From Acanthaster planci (lineage: Eukaryota > Echinodermata > Asteroidea > Valvatida > Acanthasteridae), in NCBI RefSeq assembly GCF_001949145.1, contig NW_019091375.1:1723633-1787632 (forward strand): a stretch of 64,000 bases of DNA. Direction: 5' to 3'. Under the pieces are notes generated by a model, which saw nothing but the letters and a program-made list of their open reading frames with translations, made no database searches and was not told the DNA's origin. Shown piece after piece: positions 26,129-38,575 of this stretch. Position 1 is the stretch's first letter. Each line of letters begins with the position of its first letter. A program made the translations under genes and the position numbers.

Positions 26129-28627
26129 GATGTATAACGGTGATCTTTCCCACAGTTTATGTGTCGTGTCTACTGCGTTGTAATTGTTTAATCTTGGGTA
26201 CGAGGGTGTATAGCCGTGGTAGTACTACTACGCGCCAATTATTGTAGGAGATGTGCACTGTGTGGGGACATTGAAACACTCTCTCTGTTAGCACGTGCTA
26301 CTTACTTCCCTCTGACCATGACGGAGACCCGTGGGTTATGGAACTTCTGTTCTTGCACCCAGCTACGTTGGTGGACCATGAGTACGCTCTGATCACTGTT
26401 TCCGATGCGATCGCCATTGCTGTATAATATAAAACGCACATGCCGCTGTCTCTTCTTGTCTGATCTTCAGTCTTGTGAATCTTGGAATTCAACCATCGAC
26501 AAAACCCCCGTGCCCTTTGAATCCAAAGTTTCTCTAGTAAACTAGTTTTTTTTAATAAATCTAGACCCCCCAAAAAAGCAACCAAAAACAAGAACATAGG
26601 TCAACAAAGGACATCACAATCAACATTTTTCCTTGTAGTTTAATATCTACTTTGTTTTTCAGTTGTTTCAATTTGTCATATTGTTTTAATTTGTCTTGCA
26701 ATTAAAAATTGCATGCAATACACATAAGACCGTTTCCAGTGTAATCTATGACCATAGTGTAACCAAATAATTGTTGCTTGCCGTCACGGGGTCCATGGGT
26801 TATGTTCACCCTCGGGGGCAAATGGCACCCTCGATTTCGCCTCGAGTGCCATTCACCCCATTGGATAAAAACACAATGGACCCCCTTACATCTCAGGCAA
26901 CAATTGTTAAATGTTACCTTGGGACGAATCGCACCGGCCGCGTGCTCCTTAACCTGGGAAGTGGCCAAAGCCGAGATCAAGGGGCCGCACTGATTGGTCG
27001 ATAGCTGAGAGCAGCATCACTACGTCACTCGGACGCCCATTGATTGGTCGCAATCTGGAGGTCTTTGGTGGTCTATAGGCAGAATGCTTGCGTCAGGAGA
27101 ATGGGTCGGAACATTGAGAAGATCTGCAGGGAAGCCAAAATGCTTCTGATTAATTACATATGAAGCTAAGTGATGTTTGTTCTGACAATAAATTCCTTAA
27201 AGTTGCACAGTCTTTTAACTACCGGATTTAAATGGCAACTGAGGCCGTTTCAGACTGTAAAGAAATCCATGAACATAATTTTGCCAAAGTTAATTACAAA
27301 GTTATTTCACAGGGTCAAGTTGATCCGGCGTAGGCCCCCCAAAATGTATTGCAGAGACTCTAATTCTGTCTAAAAGTAAAAAAAAAAGACCGATGGCAGC
27401 ATCCCCACGTTTTAGTTTTTATCACCAACTGAGCGCATCGTCGCAGTCAAATTACGCCCATGCATTCAAAGACATGAATATTGAGTAATGTTTGGAGCAG
27501 TTGGCGGCGATGACTCTGGTAGCCCCTGGGGAAAATGTTTTGTCTTTTCTTAGCGCGTACGATCAATACACTAAACAGTCGAATGACAGTCCGTGGAATG
27601 CGCGTATAAATTGATGTGCAGAAATGCAAACATTGGTGAAATGCCAATGCACCGGAGATGAACTTCAAAGGTACGGAAGCGTGCAGTGGCCACAAAAAAA
27701 AGAAAATCGCGACTCTCTTGCAGTGAACATGCACTATATCTATCATATACGTTGTAAGGACTGTAAGCAATAATTCACCATCAAACAAAGGGGCCAATAC
27801 AAAGTGTCAAATAAACGTACTATGAGAATGAACAAATTCTTCATTCCAACTGTGCATGCTCCAAAAGAAGCGCGTCTGAGGCCATTCGGGAACATTACTG
27901 CGCGTATGCTAGGTTTGCTCCAGCAGAGCGGCCACTTGCCCACATGCTCGTGCTAACGCATATGCGGGCTTTATTCTCGAACGAAATTTCCTTTTGAAAT
28001 ACGGTAATCATTAGAGAGGTTTTGCACGCTAACGGTTATGTTTAGCACGCTGGATACGTCACCAGTTTGTGTAGTTTTATGACGTCATAAGCAGGTCACT
28101 TTCCGCTAAACGGACCGGGATATTTCATTTGCTACACGTAAGTACAAAACGCGTAGTAAACTTCAACTTTCCAGTTAATCTGTGCTACGTTCTACATGTA
28201 TTCACGATCAGAGTGAAAATGAAATGAATCGCTAAGATAAATCATACGGGTCGGTTTAATGAGTTCCAAACTCTTTCGAATACGAAAAGGTTCAGGGTGG
28301 TTTTCCGTTATCGGAAATGGACTTCACGAAACAACGGGTACATCGTCAACGCATGCAGATAGCTAAGCGCATGCGTGCGCGTATCTGTATGAGTGCACAA
28401 CCTCCCTGACATCCGTATGCCTACTTGTCATGTTGCTGGCACTACCAGTGATGGCAACGGCCGCACGGCCGTAACGTACACGGTAATTGTCCTGGATGTG
28501 TACGGTAACTGTCACTACGAGGTCATCGTGTGCGGACATGTCAGTCAAAAAAGCCACCCTTGTCGCATATTTACGCGATAACTTGTCAGTGTGTGTACCC
28601 GACAGGAATGCATTTTGTTTCGAGATT

Positions 28628-28805
28628 TAATACGGGTGTTTCACAATAGTGCGCCTCCAAGAGTTTGCAACGTGCTGACCAACCACAGCGCGCGAAATCT
28701 GTCGACCCAGTGCGTGTTTGGAGAAGGTCGACAGATTTCGCACGCTGTGGTTGGTCAAAGCGTTGCACACTCTTGAAGGCGCACTCTTGTGAATTGCCCG
28801 TATTA
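28628..28805. mobile_element. MITE with TAATACGGG ends
   Basis: A 178-bp foldback. The left arm TAATACGGG, GTGCGCCTCCAAGAGT, CCAACCACAGCG and GAAATCTGTCGACC matches the inverted right arm block by block. The arms are about 80 bp with a short loop, so ORFs on both strands here are artefacts of the palindrome. Confidence 0.85.
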
Positions 28806-31800
28806 CGTGGAGGCAATAGACATTTCCGTGTAGAGCGAAGAAAATTGCCCACCATGAAATCCAAGGACTTTGGAGAATCAAACTCAGTAGGTTTATTGGT
28901 TATGAAGCATTGCACAGCGTTTAAACCCAAACCATCGAAAACTATCAAGAAATTTAACATTTTTAGAGCCTGTACGACCTTTTGATTGGATCTGGCGACA
29001 ATGTACAGATGGAAGGATTTCCCTTCACATTTTCAACAAACTAAATTGCCTCTCTCGAGCAATATTTGTAATCCGGGAAATGGGGTGAAGGGCACGATCC
29101 GAAACATTTCTCACATTATCACTTCACTTGGACTCGGTAAACCACTGGATTGAAAACATTAAGTCGAAGGCCAAGGACATAGTCAAGAAATGATAGAAAA
29201 AAAAAACTCAACATGTGGTTGCATCGACGATAACCGTGAAATATTGGAAACTCTGGAAATTGCAAATTTAGGAGAAGTAAGGATGACCAAGCTTGATAAG
29301 ACTTGAAAGCACGTACCGGAAGACAGCAGCGTGAACATGAACAACAGCAGCACCGATAGACTCCTTGCAGCTGGTACTCGGTAAACAGTTCCTTTTACAA
29401 GGCAAAGGAACCATGGAAAAAGCTTCAAGTGCAATCCCTCTGTTGGGTCTGCACTTCCGACGTCACAGTCGGATTATTGCCTAGAATAATTCGTTGGTAA
29501 AACTATGGCCGGCTGAACAATAGCAAAAAAAATAATTCAGCCTGCGGTAAGCAACGCCATGAAATTGGGCCCAGTATACAGGAATCCGCCACCAACGGCA
29601 GCACCAACAGCAAACAGCAGTGAAGTAAACTACAAACTCCCTACGTAATTCACAAACGGAAGAATAAAAAAAAAAACTCTCGTCCGCTGTCAGTCGTTTT
29701 GAAAAATCTCCACAAAGGCATCTCATCCGGGTAACTAGGTTGAGCGTTGTGATTCTGGGCTTTGGAAGGTCACCGGACTCTACTTGTCAATGTCAAAGCC
29801 TTTTGAAAAACAGCAACAAAGAGAGAAATGACGTGAAAATGTTGCAGGTTGTCATAAACGGAAGTGCCAGCTTACACGTTGGATCAAAAGCGAACACCGG
29901 TGTTAGGAACAAGAGATTAAGTTCCGTGTGTTTCAGCGTCGTGAGCTCAAATTACACCTGCGTTTGAGCTAGCGAACAATAAGACGAGGCAGAAGTGACC
30001 TTTTGTCAGAACAAAACCGAAATGCCGTTCAAGAGTCAAAACTTCAAACGCACTCTAATTTACCCAGATCAAACGGAGATAAGACCGACCTGATTCTCCC
30101 GGAATTTATGAGAGCTTCTGTTTGATAGGCGCGCTGTCTGGCTTACAAAGAAACCCAGTAACCGAATATTTGATCTCGTTTTGAGCCCTTTGACATTCTA
30201 TACTTGTTCATTAAGTGGGTTTTTTTTAAAGCTGAGTCGTTCCATCAGCGTACTTGGACTGTGTTCAGGCTTGGCTGAACGTTACCCCTAGTGTTCTGTT
30301 TATGAAATATGTGATGAAATTGAAATTAAAATGGTTAATTAAAATTACCCCACCTGGCATACGCCAGGGGAAAAGATAAATTCACAGCATGAAAAAATCT
30401 CTACATGACTTCGATATCGCAAAATGAAGACAGACAACAATAAACAGATTACTATGAGATCATAGAATACTGACCAAAGGTAAGAACTGGGAACAGTGGC
30501 TAATATGTAATGATTGAAGGGAAACAAAAGTGTTGATTTGATGAGATATATCTTCCAAAACCGAATAATTTGAATTTCGGTTTTAAGTTGATTTTGTCTG
30601 TATTGCACATGATCGTCCCCCACTCCATGATGGCAGAATTGAAATGAAATTTTGACTCGAGAACATTAGAGTTTGGTGACTTTTATCGAAGCCCTTCATA
30701 AAAGCACTATTCTGTAAAATCTTGCTTGTTTGTAGCCCCCCAAACCTTTGGAAACTCTAAGGAGATTGTATATTAGAAAGAGTCCGATTTTAAACACCCA
30801 AACACTTGTTCTCCGCATAGTCCTGTCTGTTTTTTATATTTCTTTATTTATTGGAGCACAGATTAGGGGAGGGGGATGGGCGCTATTGCTCCCCCCCCCC
30901 AAAAAAAAGAGCCAAAAATATTAATCACAGAAAGGCAAGTGTTTTGGTCTATTTCATTTCCCCAGCAATGCAGCCTAATCCCTGAGAAGGGCCGTAAAAG
31001 GTTAATACTTTCCAAAAATTCCCAGTTTTTACTCTCCCCTTTCAATCCCCCCCCCAAAAAATTGGCTCTTCTGAAGATGAGGCTCTGGATCCAACCTTGT
31101 ATTAATGTGTAAAAATAACCAAAGCATGAAAAGGTGATAAGAATATGATTAATCGCCGCACAGGTGGAATCCATACATCCCGAAAAAATGGACCCTGAAT
31201 TCACTCTTGTCTAAGGCAACCCTCGCAAAGCAAAGATATATGCGCTGTTGTGTCTCCAATCGCGTTTATTGTGAAACCCCCCTTGCATTGCATCGAGGGC
31301 CCTGCGCCGGGTATTCCCTATAAATACGCGATCCCTCCAAATGAGCATCTCGCACTCCGCGTGGCAGATAAGGATCTCGTGGGCCGCCGTATAATAGCCC
31401 TAATGGCATACAGGTTTGATCCGCGCCGCTGCCCTGGCGATTCCAATCGCGTCCAATTGACCGCCGGCTTGCTCCCCGTCGGCTTTCTGCTCCTTTGCTA
31501 GACGTCATTCCAGCTGCATCAGGTCGATTTGGTTGACTGGACACTCCTGGCGTGGGGTGTTATAGCGAGAATGTTTTCACTATTGTTCCTTTTGCTCTGC
31601 AGGGACTTCCTAATATAAGAGACCATTACTTCTCTCATCTTACCCTAATATTGATTTTATTTAGAAAATGCACTTCTCAAAGTATGGTCAGTATTTCACA
31701 AAACCACCAATCACAATTACATATTTAGAGGCACTCTGGCTCACAGTTTAGAGAGTATAGTGATGAAATCTTTAAATTGTGTCAAACGTGCACAAAACCT

Positions 31801-32365
31801 CAGTCTACGTACTCAAGGTTTGAAAGCAAGAGAGGCTTGGAAGGACGAAGAAAATGCGTAGCTGTGACGTCATTGATGAGCGGGGGTGGACTCCACCTGG
31901 GCCCTTTGGGCGTTGAATAAAGTCGATCAGGCTACCAACGGACATATCCAACAGCAGAATGTTATTCACAGGCTCGAGCAGAGGCTAACACCGCAGGGCT
32001 GAGGTGAGTCAATTATTGGTGAGCCGCACACCAATGTAATCGCAGGTGAATCCGCCGGCTGTGCACGTGAGGAGAGTGAACCAAGAGGATGGCACGAGTG
32101 TTGAAAGGCAATTGTCGTGGTGCCCATGTTACTCCTTTTATCCGCCCTGAGCAGGAGCACCTCCTCATCGGTTGAAAAAAAAAACCAACACAGCAATGCT
32201 TGCGTTTCATAGTGGTTCTTGAACCAGCGATGCATAGGTAGCTGCGAATGGAGCCTCCGTTGCTAGGAAAATTGCGGTGCATGCAATCAGAGGACTAACG
32301 TCTACAACATCAGTGTGTAAGTCTTGTGTCTAATGTCAATCAAGCAAAGATGTATCTTACTACGG

Positions 32366-32450
32366 CCATAAAAAGTCTCTGGTTTCTGATCAGGAGCGGG
32401 CTCCAAAAGTGGTGCGGCGACGCGGCCTTTTTTCCCCTCACTTTTTTTTC
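32366..32450 (+). repeat. Dispersed repeat C, copy 1
   Basis: AAAAGTCTCTGGTTTCTG, then GGCTCCAAAAGTGGTG, GGCGAC and TTTCCCCTCAC recur in order at 39400-39505. Class unknown. Confidence 0.65.
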
Positions 32451-33045
32451 TAGAAATGATGTACGTATAACCAAAGAACAAGGACACAGATAAAACGCAC
32501 GATGTCCATCGCGACTGCGTGCGCAAGTAACACCAGCAGCAGGATTGGGCCATATCTGTCAACCTATGCACTAAGTTTCTTTTAGATACCGGAAGTAGTC
32601 ATTCCTGTTAAACTTTTCTCCTTTCTCCTCTTACATCCTTTAAGTTTCCTCTTTTCATCTGATGCGCCCGTGTAATCCAGTTTGTTAATATTCAAAACGT
32701 TGTCCGATGCGCGCACTTAGCCCCAACCAGACCCATTTTGGAGCAAAGAAAGTTGGTGGAAGGGGATATTATCGCTTAAAAGCTTCTATGTCCAGCGGCG
32801 ACATATTAGCCGGAGCGGTTTTACGCCAATCGACTTCAGTGGGGGAAAAATACGGGAAGTGGCAGAGAAAGTCCGTAATTCGGAATGATATCAAAGGCGA
32901 ACGCCTCTTATCCGGACTTGCATTAGCCTGGACGGTGGCTGAGATGCAAATAATCACCATAAGCTTGATGAGAGAAAGACCATCAATGCCCCTTTCCAAT
33001 GGTTAGCCTTCGCAGTTCCCAGAAGGTTGATTTTTTGATCATCTC

Positions 33046-33090
33046 CAAGAGCTGCAATTATAATTGCCAAGAGCTGTAATTATAATTGGC
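33046..33090. repeat. Short tandem duplication of about 21 bp
   Basis: CAAGAGCTGCAATTATAATTG is followed directly by CAAGAGCTGTAATTATAATTG. Confidence 0.85.
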
Positions 33091-34373
33091 CAAAATGTTT
33101 TTTTTTCTTCGATGTGAGAGATCTAAAGCAGTTACGTCCACATTTTGAAGGCGAAGGGCTATTGTTTTTCTTAGTAGACGCATGCTCTCCGACCTTTTTT
33201 CCTAGGACACGTTCACCGCTTTTTTTCGCCGGTGCAATGACAGTGTCGTGTGATCTGCTCCTATATACCGAGGACCACTGCCTGTGTAAACGAACGACCC
33301 TACCCACGCAAATTAAATCCGACTGAGTTGCATCGCGGGAAAATCACATTAGTTCTTCCTATCGCTGTGCTTTCTTCATTGTTATCGGAAATTGTGATTT
33401 CTCTGCAAATGAGATTTTAGATTGTTCGGTGGCGAGCAAACACATTTGCTGACGTCATTGTTCTCAACGTCAAAGAATTCAAACCAAAACAGCCAGCCTT
33501 TGTATTTAAGAAAAAAAATTAAATTTAAATGTAAATACCTCAAAAAATTAAATGCTACGACTCAATCCCCGTGCTCCAGTTACGTAATAGCTGCACATCC
33601 TCCCCCACCGGAAGTTACGGTAGCAAACCTGTACAAAAGGAACAAACGATAAAGTGTGTGAAAACAAATTTAAATAACACCTCAAACAAAACATCGAATA
33701 CTAACAACAAATTACTGACTACTCTCCCTTAATGATAATGCACCTTGAGGCAGGAAAATGTTTACAGACAAAACCCTGACAACATCCTTCTCCACTCCCG
33801 AAGACGACCAGGGCACCCTGGTCGAAACCACTCACTGGTTCTAATCAGAACGACACCTCTTCTATTGAGATCTATCCACATGGTGTCACCACAAGTCCTC
33901 TCCTTTTCTATTCTGCTCTGTGGAAAGCTTCAAATCTTAACATCAAATTTTGCAGCATTCGAAGTCTATACGGAATGTTAAAGTGATGTGTGCCAACTAT
34001 ATAGGAAAGAAGGTCTACTTATGTTAAAAAAGTTCCATGAAAATTATCGCCTTCAATTGCCTTTTGCAAAGCAACTTTAAACAACTTTTGTCTAGCGAGC
34101 AATGCTTGGAGCATGAACGCTCTTGCCGAATGAGTCGACGCCGCCACGAATAACCGTAAAAACGTCTTTGTTCGACCCGCTTCGGCAATGTCTTTTATGG
34201 TTACGGCTACTTGATGTGCTGACCTAGTGGAAGAACTGAAGTCAAACTTTCCCAGATCATGGGCAGATCCCTGACCAAATTTTCAGGGGGTTAGCGAATA
34301 GAGATGTGACAGTATGTAAACAGCCTTTATGTCCCCACTGAAGGGGCAAGACTTGATTGTTTTTCTTTTGGGG

Positions 34374-34721
34374 GGCGGAGACCCGGTTGCTCTCCCACCC
34401 GATCCGACTACCCACCGCTACTTATAAGTGAGGCCTGTGCAGCAAAATAGCCACGCTCTAACTGTGATGCTAATATATTATCGTATGATGCAATACAGTG
34501 GGCAAACTTATAAGTGGGGCTTGTTCGAGCCTTCTGCTTGCAAACTTTCGTGATGCTGACACTGATATAAGTTTTTCCTACTGTATTGCATCATACGAAG
34601 ATATTACATATAGTATAATTATCAGTATTACAGTTCTTGCAGGATATTTCGCTGCGCAGGCCTCACTTACAGGTAGCGGTGGGTAGTCGGCTCGGGTGGC
34701 GCTGTACTCTCTGGTTTCGCC
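34374..34721. mobile_element. Long foldback element with arms of about 150 bp
   Basis: The left arm runs from GGCGGAGACC through CGACTACCCACCGCTAC, GTGAGGCCTG and CGTATGATGCAATACAGT to about 34520. The right arm repeats the same blocks in inverted order from about 34570 to 34721. The whole 348 bp would fold into one long hairpin with a loop of about 50 nt. No coding capacity. Confidence 0.8.
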
Positions 34722-34960
34722 AGCAGGCCAGTGGTCAAGGGGATGCCTGAATCCCCCCACGGCAAGAAGCTGCCCCCACTGGCAAAAGCCATGAACATCA
34801 AACTGATCTATTGTTCTTTTGATGCCACCCTCCTTCCCGCAGGCACTGTGGCCCCAGGCCCCCATGTCCCGATGCAGATGGGGGTAGTTCGCCAGTGAGT
34901 GGCACGGTTGCCCGTGTTCCCATCTTCCGAGTGCCTGTTTCAAATCTGTCCAATCATCCC
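34722..34960 (-). other. Unexplained open stretch beside a foldback element
   Basis: On the minus strand the frame stays open for about 80 residues (WDDWTDLKQALGRWEHG at its start) until it runs into the foldback element at 34721. It is G/C-richer than its surroundings. It could belong to a larger mobile element of which the foldback is an end. No domain recognised. Confidence 0.2.
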
Positions 34961-37900
34961 AGATGATAATCGAGAGTCAGGCCACACTTGTCGCGACATT
35001 CCTTGTCAAAACAAGTTAGCCATGCTATTAAAGCATAGTGCTGAAGTCGTTGGGCCAATTTGATGGAGTCAATCAGCCATGCCCGACAATCACGGCGCCA
35101 TCAATGCATTCTACGTGCACCTGTTATTACTTGCCCATGTTACAGAATGGCGGGATATCGTTATGCATAAAAACCAAAGAAAAAAAAACTGTAGCGTCTA
35201 TTAGGTTATCTGCGACTGTCTTGATCTCGCAGCAGATTCTGTTCTGTTCTCCCAACCAACAAGGCAATAATCAGTTGAAGATCGCTGGCTTCCTTTTATA
35301 TGTCGCTTACGCAGGATTAAATACATTTTGTGGAGTCTGAAAAGCCTCCAGTCTAGGCTATCGCGGTAGTTACCACCACAAGTCCACATGGACGGTACGC
35401 ACAACGCTTGACGAAAGACGAGCGGGTACGATTCACTTCCTCTCCCTGCCAGCACCCCCACCGTCATAATTTACTGAGGGAGCTCATTAAATTTCCATTG
35501 TCTCATTATTCGAGAGAACATTGAGTCGACATTGTTATGATTACTAATACTTTCACCAAATTCAAAACTATCTGAGAGGTTGGCACTGGGTAAGCTTTAA
35601 CGGTGGTGACGCCCACTGAAATGTAGAAGTCGTTCCCAGGACGTGAACGGTCGAGTAGTCGGGTACCCAGTTCCTATAGATGATGCACCGCCTCGGGACA
35701 GATAAGAATGCATGCCCACTCTCGTCAATAATCGAATGATATGCGGAGAGTATTTGGAGCGAGATAATCAGGTGACTTCCAAACGGAGAAGTGCCGCGAA
35801 CATTTTGTTCAGGGCCAGAGTTCGTCGGCACCCCCAAAGGCATTTCGTTCTAATCCTTGGAGAAAGGAAAACATTTATTTTGATAAGCCGATTAGGCAGA
35901 TTGCGGTGGGCTGACAATTTGATATTCATTCGATAAAATAGAAAAATCGAAAATAACAGAATATTAAATTTCATTGGCACATCAGATAAAAAGCATTACC
36001 TCTCACAAAAACGTCCCTGTGAAATTTTTATGAGTCAAAGCATATAACAAATATTAGAATATTTCATAAGATATTTTATTTCATAATATCATGAAATATT
36101 CCTTCATTACATAGTTGTGCAGCATTTTCGAAAAATCTGATAAAACATTGACCGATGTCGTCTACGTTTTTGATTAAAAGCCTTTTCGAAATATTATTGT
36201 GTCTTTGCCTCAAACACATACGGCATGCTTGCGCAGAGAAAAGGGTATTTTTAGTCTTCTTTCAAGCAGTTGATATTTCTTTGATCGAACGACTGCACAG
36301 TCATGTACATTCCTAAACTACACGGTTGACGAGCGGGGCTAGAGCCGTTCCTGCAAGGCTAGACTGCGCGGCTGTGATAATCTGAACGGGGGATTCACAA
36401 TACAGTGCACCACCAAGAGGCGGCAATGGAGAAGCCACTTTTCACGTTTACGCTTGACAAAAGCATGACCGCTTTGCTGCGATTTGCATTTGAGCCTTAA
36501 ATGTAAATGGAACAACCTGGCCAGTCTTGGGAACATTTCTTATAGATTGGTACATTCTGTACAAGAGAAAAGGAAATGATCAAGTAAAACTGCTATTCGA
36601 AATACACTCACGAATCGTCTCCCCTGACAAACATCAGAAATTATTCAAATTCCCCGCGCGCAGCCGGCGAATGGAATTTGTTGCGACCATTTCCCACAAT
36701 GCACTTCAAAAAGTGACCCGTCTGTGGCAACCTCGTGGTCGGGCACTGCATCGTGTATCACCCACTGGTATCTTTCGTGTAAATTGGTGGCTACCTTTGC
36801 TGTAACCCAGTGTACCATCACGCTTAACCTTGAATGATACTTATGGGCGTAACTCTGACCCTATTCTTAAAAACGACTTCAAGGCTGGAGAGTAATTCTA
36901 GCCTTATGTAGCATGTGATCTTAACCCTAAGACAGCAGGAGCGGAATACGCCATCTTTTTTCCAATACCGCAGCTTTTTCTCATAGGCCGTGTCTTTGGG
37001 AGTTTTAGGTAAGATTTTACGATCATTTTGACAGCAACTTTGCAAAAATTGAACCAACTGTTCTTGCGCATGCGCAGCGCCCATCTTCCGGAGATGGGCC
37101 ATTCAAACATGTATACTTTCTCCACTGCGGCGCTCAAGGCACGCGGGCTGGCGCGCATGTAGCCTTGAACTTGAAGTGACCGTAACAACAAAACCTTACG
37201 TCAAAGTGAGTTGAAATCTCAAATGTTTACCGGGTATCTTGGTAAGGCGTGCAAAGCATGAAAATAAACTTGGGCACCGGACTACCTAGTCAGCTCTGCG
37301 TGAGATGGTTTAAAAGAATTCAGCTCTTTCAGGAAACCTAACTGTCATGCCAGTCGATGTAAACTTAACCTCAACTACGGAGGATAATTAAGACACCATA
37401 CCGTCGCCAAAACTCTAATCCTAACCCAATCTCATTAAACTCATGCACCCTTTCTACAAACGAAACCTGAAATCCTTTACCCTCTCCTCTTTGTCGTAAG
37501 CACTTTAACTAACTAGGTAACTAACTGACTGACTGACCATTCATAGTACAAAAGAGTTAAATGACCGACCGACCGATCGACCAACCAACCCACCCTAATC
37601 GTATCCTAAAAACTCCATCAGTGCCTCAGTGGAAGTGTCTCGCTCTTCTAAATGGTAATTTCTCGGCGCGCCACGGTTGCAGGTAATCGCCCGCTCGTTT
37701 ACACAACATTGGTAATACAACAGTCTAATGGTTCTGAACACGTTAGACGCTGGCCACAGGTCTATCGGAGGCAACATCAGCGCACGCTTCGTTTACCGGG
37801 CTTAAAAAGAAATGAAATATTGAATACACCGCTCCAGAGCGAAACCACAGTGCTGAGTGCCAAACCAACAGCTTTGAATAATACATGAACCAGGGGAGGC

Positions 37901-38548
37901 GTCTGGTTACCGCCGTATTGTTTCTGAATGCGTCAGACCGCTTTTATTTTATTCATACTCACCATTATGTGAATTTGACATTCTGCGCTTGGCTGCGCTT
38001 TGTCTGAAATCGATGAAGGCTTTTAAACCTCTGTCGCCGAAGGACAAGGTTATACCACGGTCCCTCATGCAAAAAAATACATGAAATATTGAAAAGCTGG
38101 GCGTGGCTCGGTCCGTTAACACATTGGTGTAAAATTTAAAAGATAGTTTGCGGGATGGGAGTTCCTTCTTAAGGGTTTCTTGTAGGTTAGTACATTATGG
38201 TTTTACTTGGATTCAGCTTCACAGCCTTTATGTAGGGTCGCGGGCACAAAGGAAGGCAAAAGGAAGATCTGTCTAGCTATCTTGAGTGGCATGGTGGTTA
38301 AGAAAAATGATTAGTATTGTAGGCAGTCTTGGTTCAAACTGCAGCTGGAATACTGCTTCTCTTTTTAAAGGTTTTTCCTGTTGGAAGAAAATCTCTTTGA
38401 AATATTACTATAATGTATGCTGCCCAAATTTGTAGCATTCAAGCTTATTTTGAGTAAGGACACCAGCTCACTCCAACTCCAAGATTTTGCCTCACAGAAC
38501 GTATCAGGTATAACTTCTCTCTTCTCTATTGTTTTTTTTTTCTGTCCA
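34961..38548. other. Upstream region of gene 1
   Basis: AT-rich palindromic sequence near 36050-36105 (ATATTTCAT / ATGAAATAT) and the tetranucleotide repeat at 37505. A promoter and non-coding first exon for gene 1 should lie here but I could not fix them. Confidence 0.5.
37505..37594. repeat. Compound tetranucleotide microsatellite
   Basis: TAAC, TGAC, CGAC and CAAC units follow one another, interrupted by about 30 bases of unique sequence at 37539-37560. Confidence 0.8.
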
Positions 38549-38575
38549 GGACAAAAGGCTTATCGTCAGACCAAG
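38549..38575 (+). other. 5' UTR stub of gene 1 behind a candidate splice acceptor
   Basis: A long pyrimidine tract ending CTGTCCAG at 38548 lies 27 bases before the ATG. This suggests that the signal-peptide exon is the second exon of the transcript and that a non-coding exon lies upstream. The first exon itself could not be located. Genes 2 and 3 have the same arrangement. Confidence 0.45.

Larger units (their letters stand above)
21535..28627. other. Intergenic, no gene supported
   Basis: Contains the poly-G run at 24821 and the CAAA microsatellite at 26082. ORFs are short and unrecognised. Confidence 0.55.
28806..34373. other. Intergenic, no gene supported
   Basis: Holds repeat C copy 1, the 21-bp tandem duplication and runs of C and A near 30891-30910. 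The ORF at 31250-31501 has no recognisable domain. Confidence 0.55.

Noticed and set aside
28586-28985. Overlapping ORFs on both strands near 28.6-29.0 kb with similar sequences
   Set aside because: They resemble each other only because they cross the palindromic MITE at 28628-28805.
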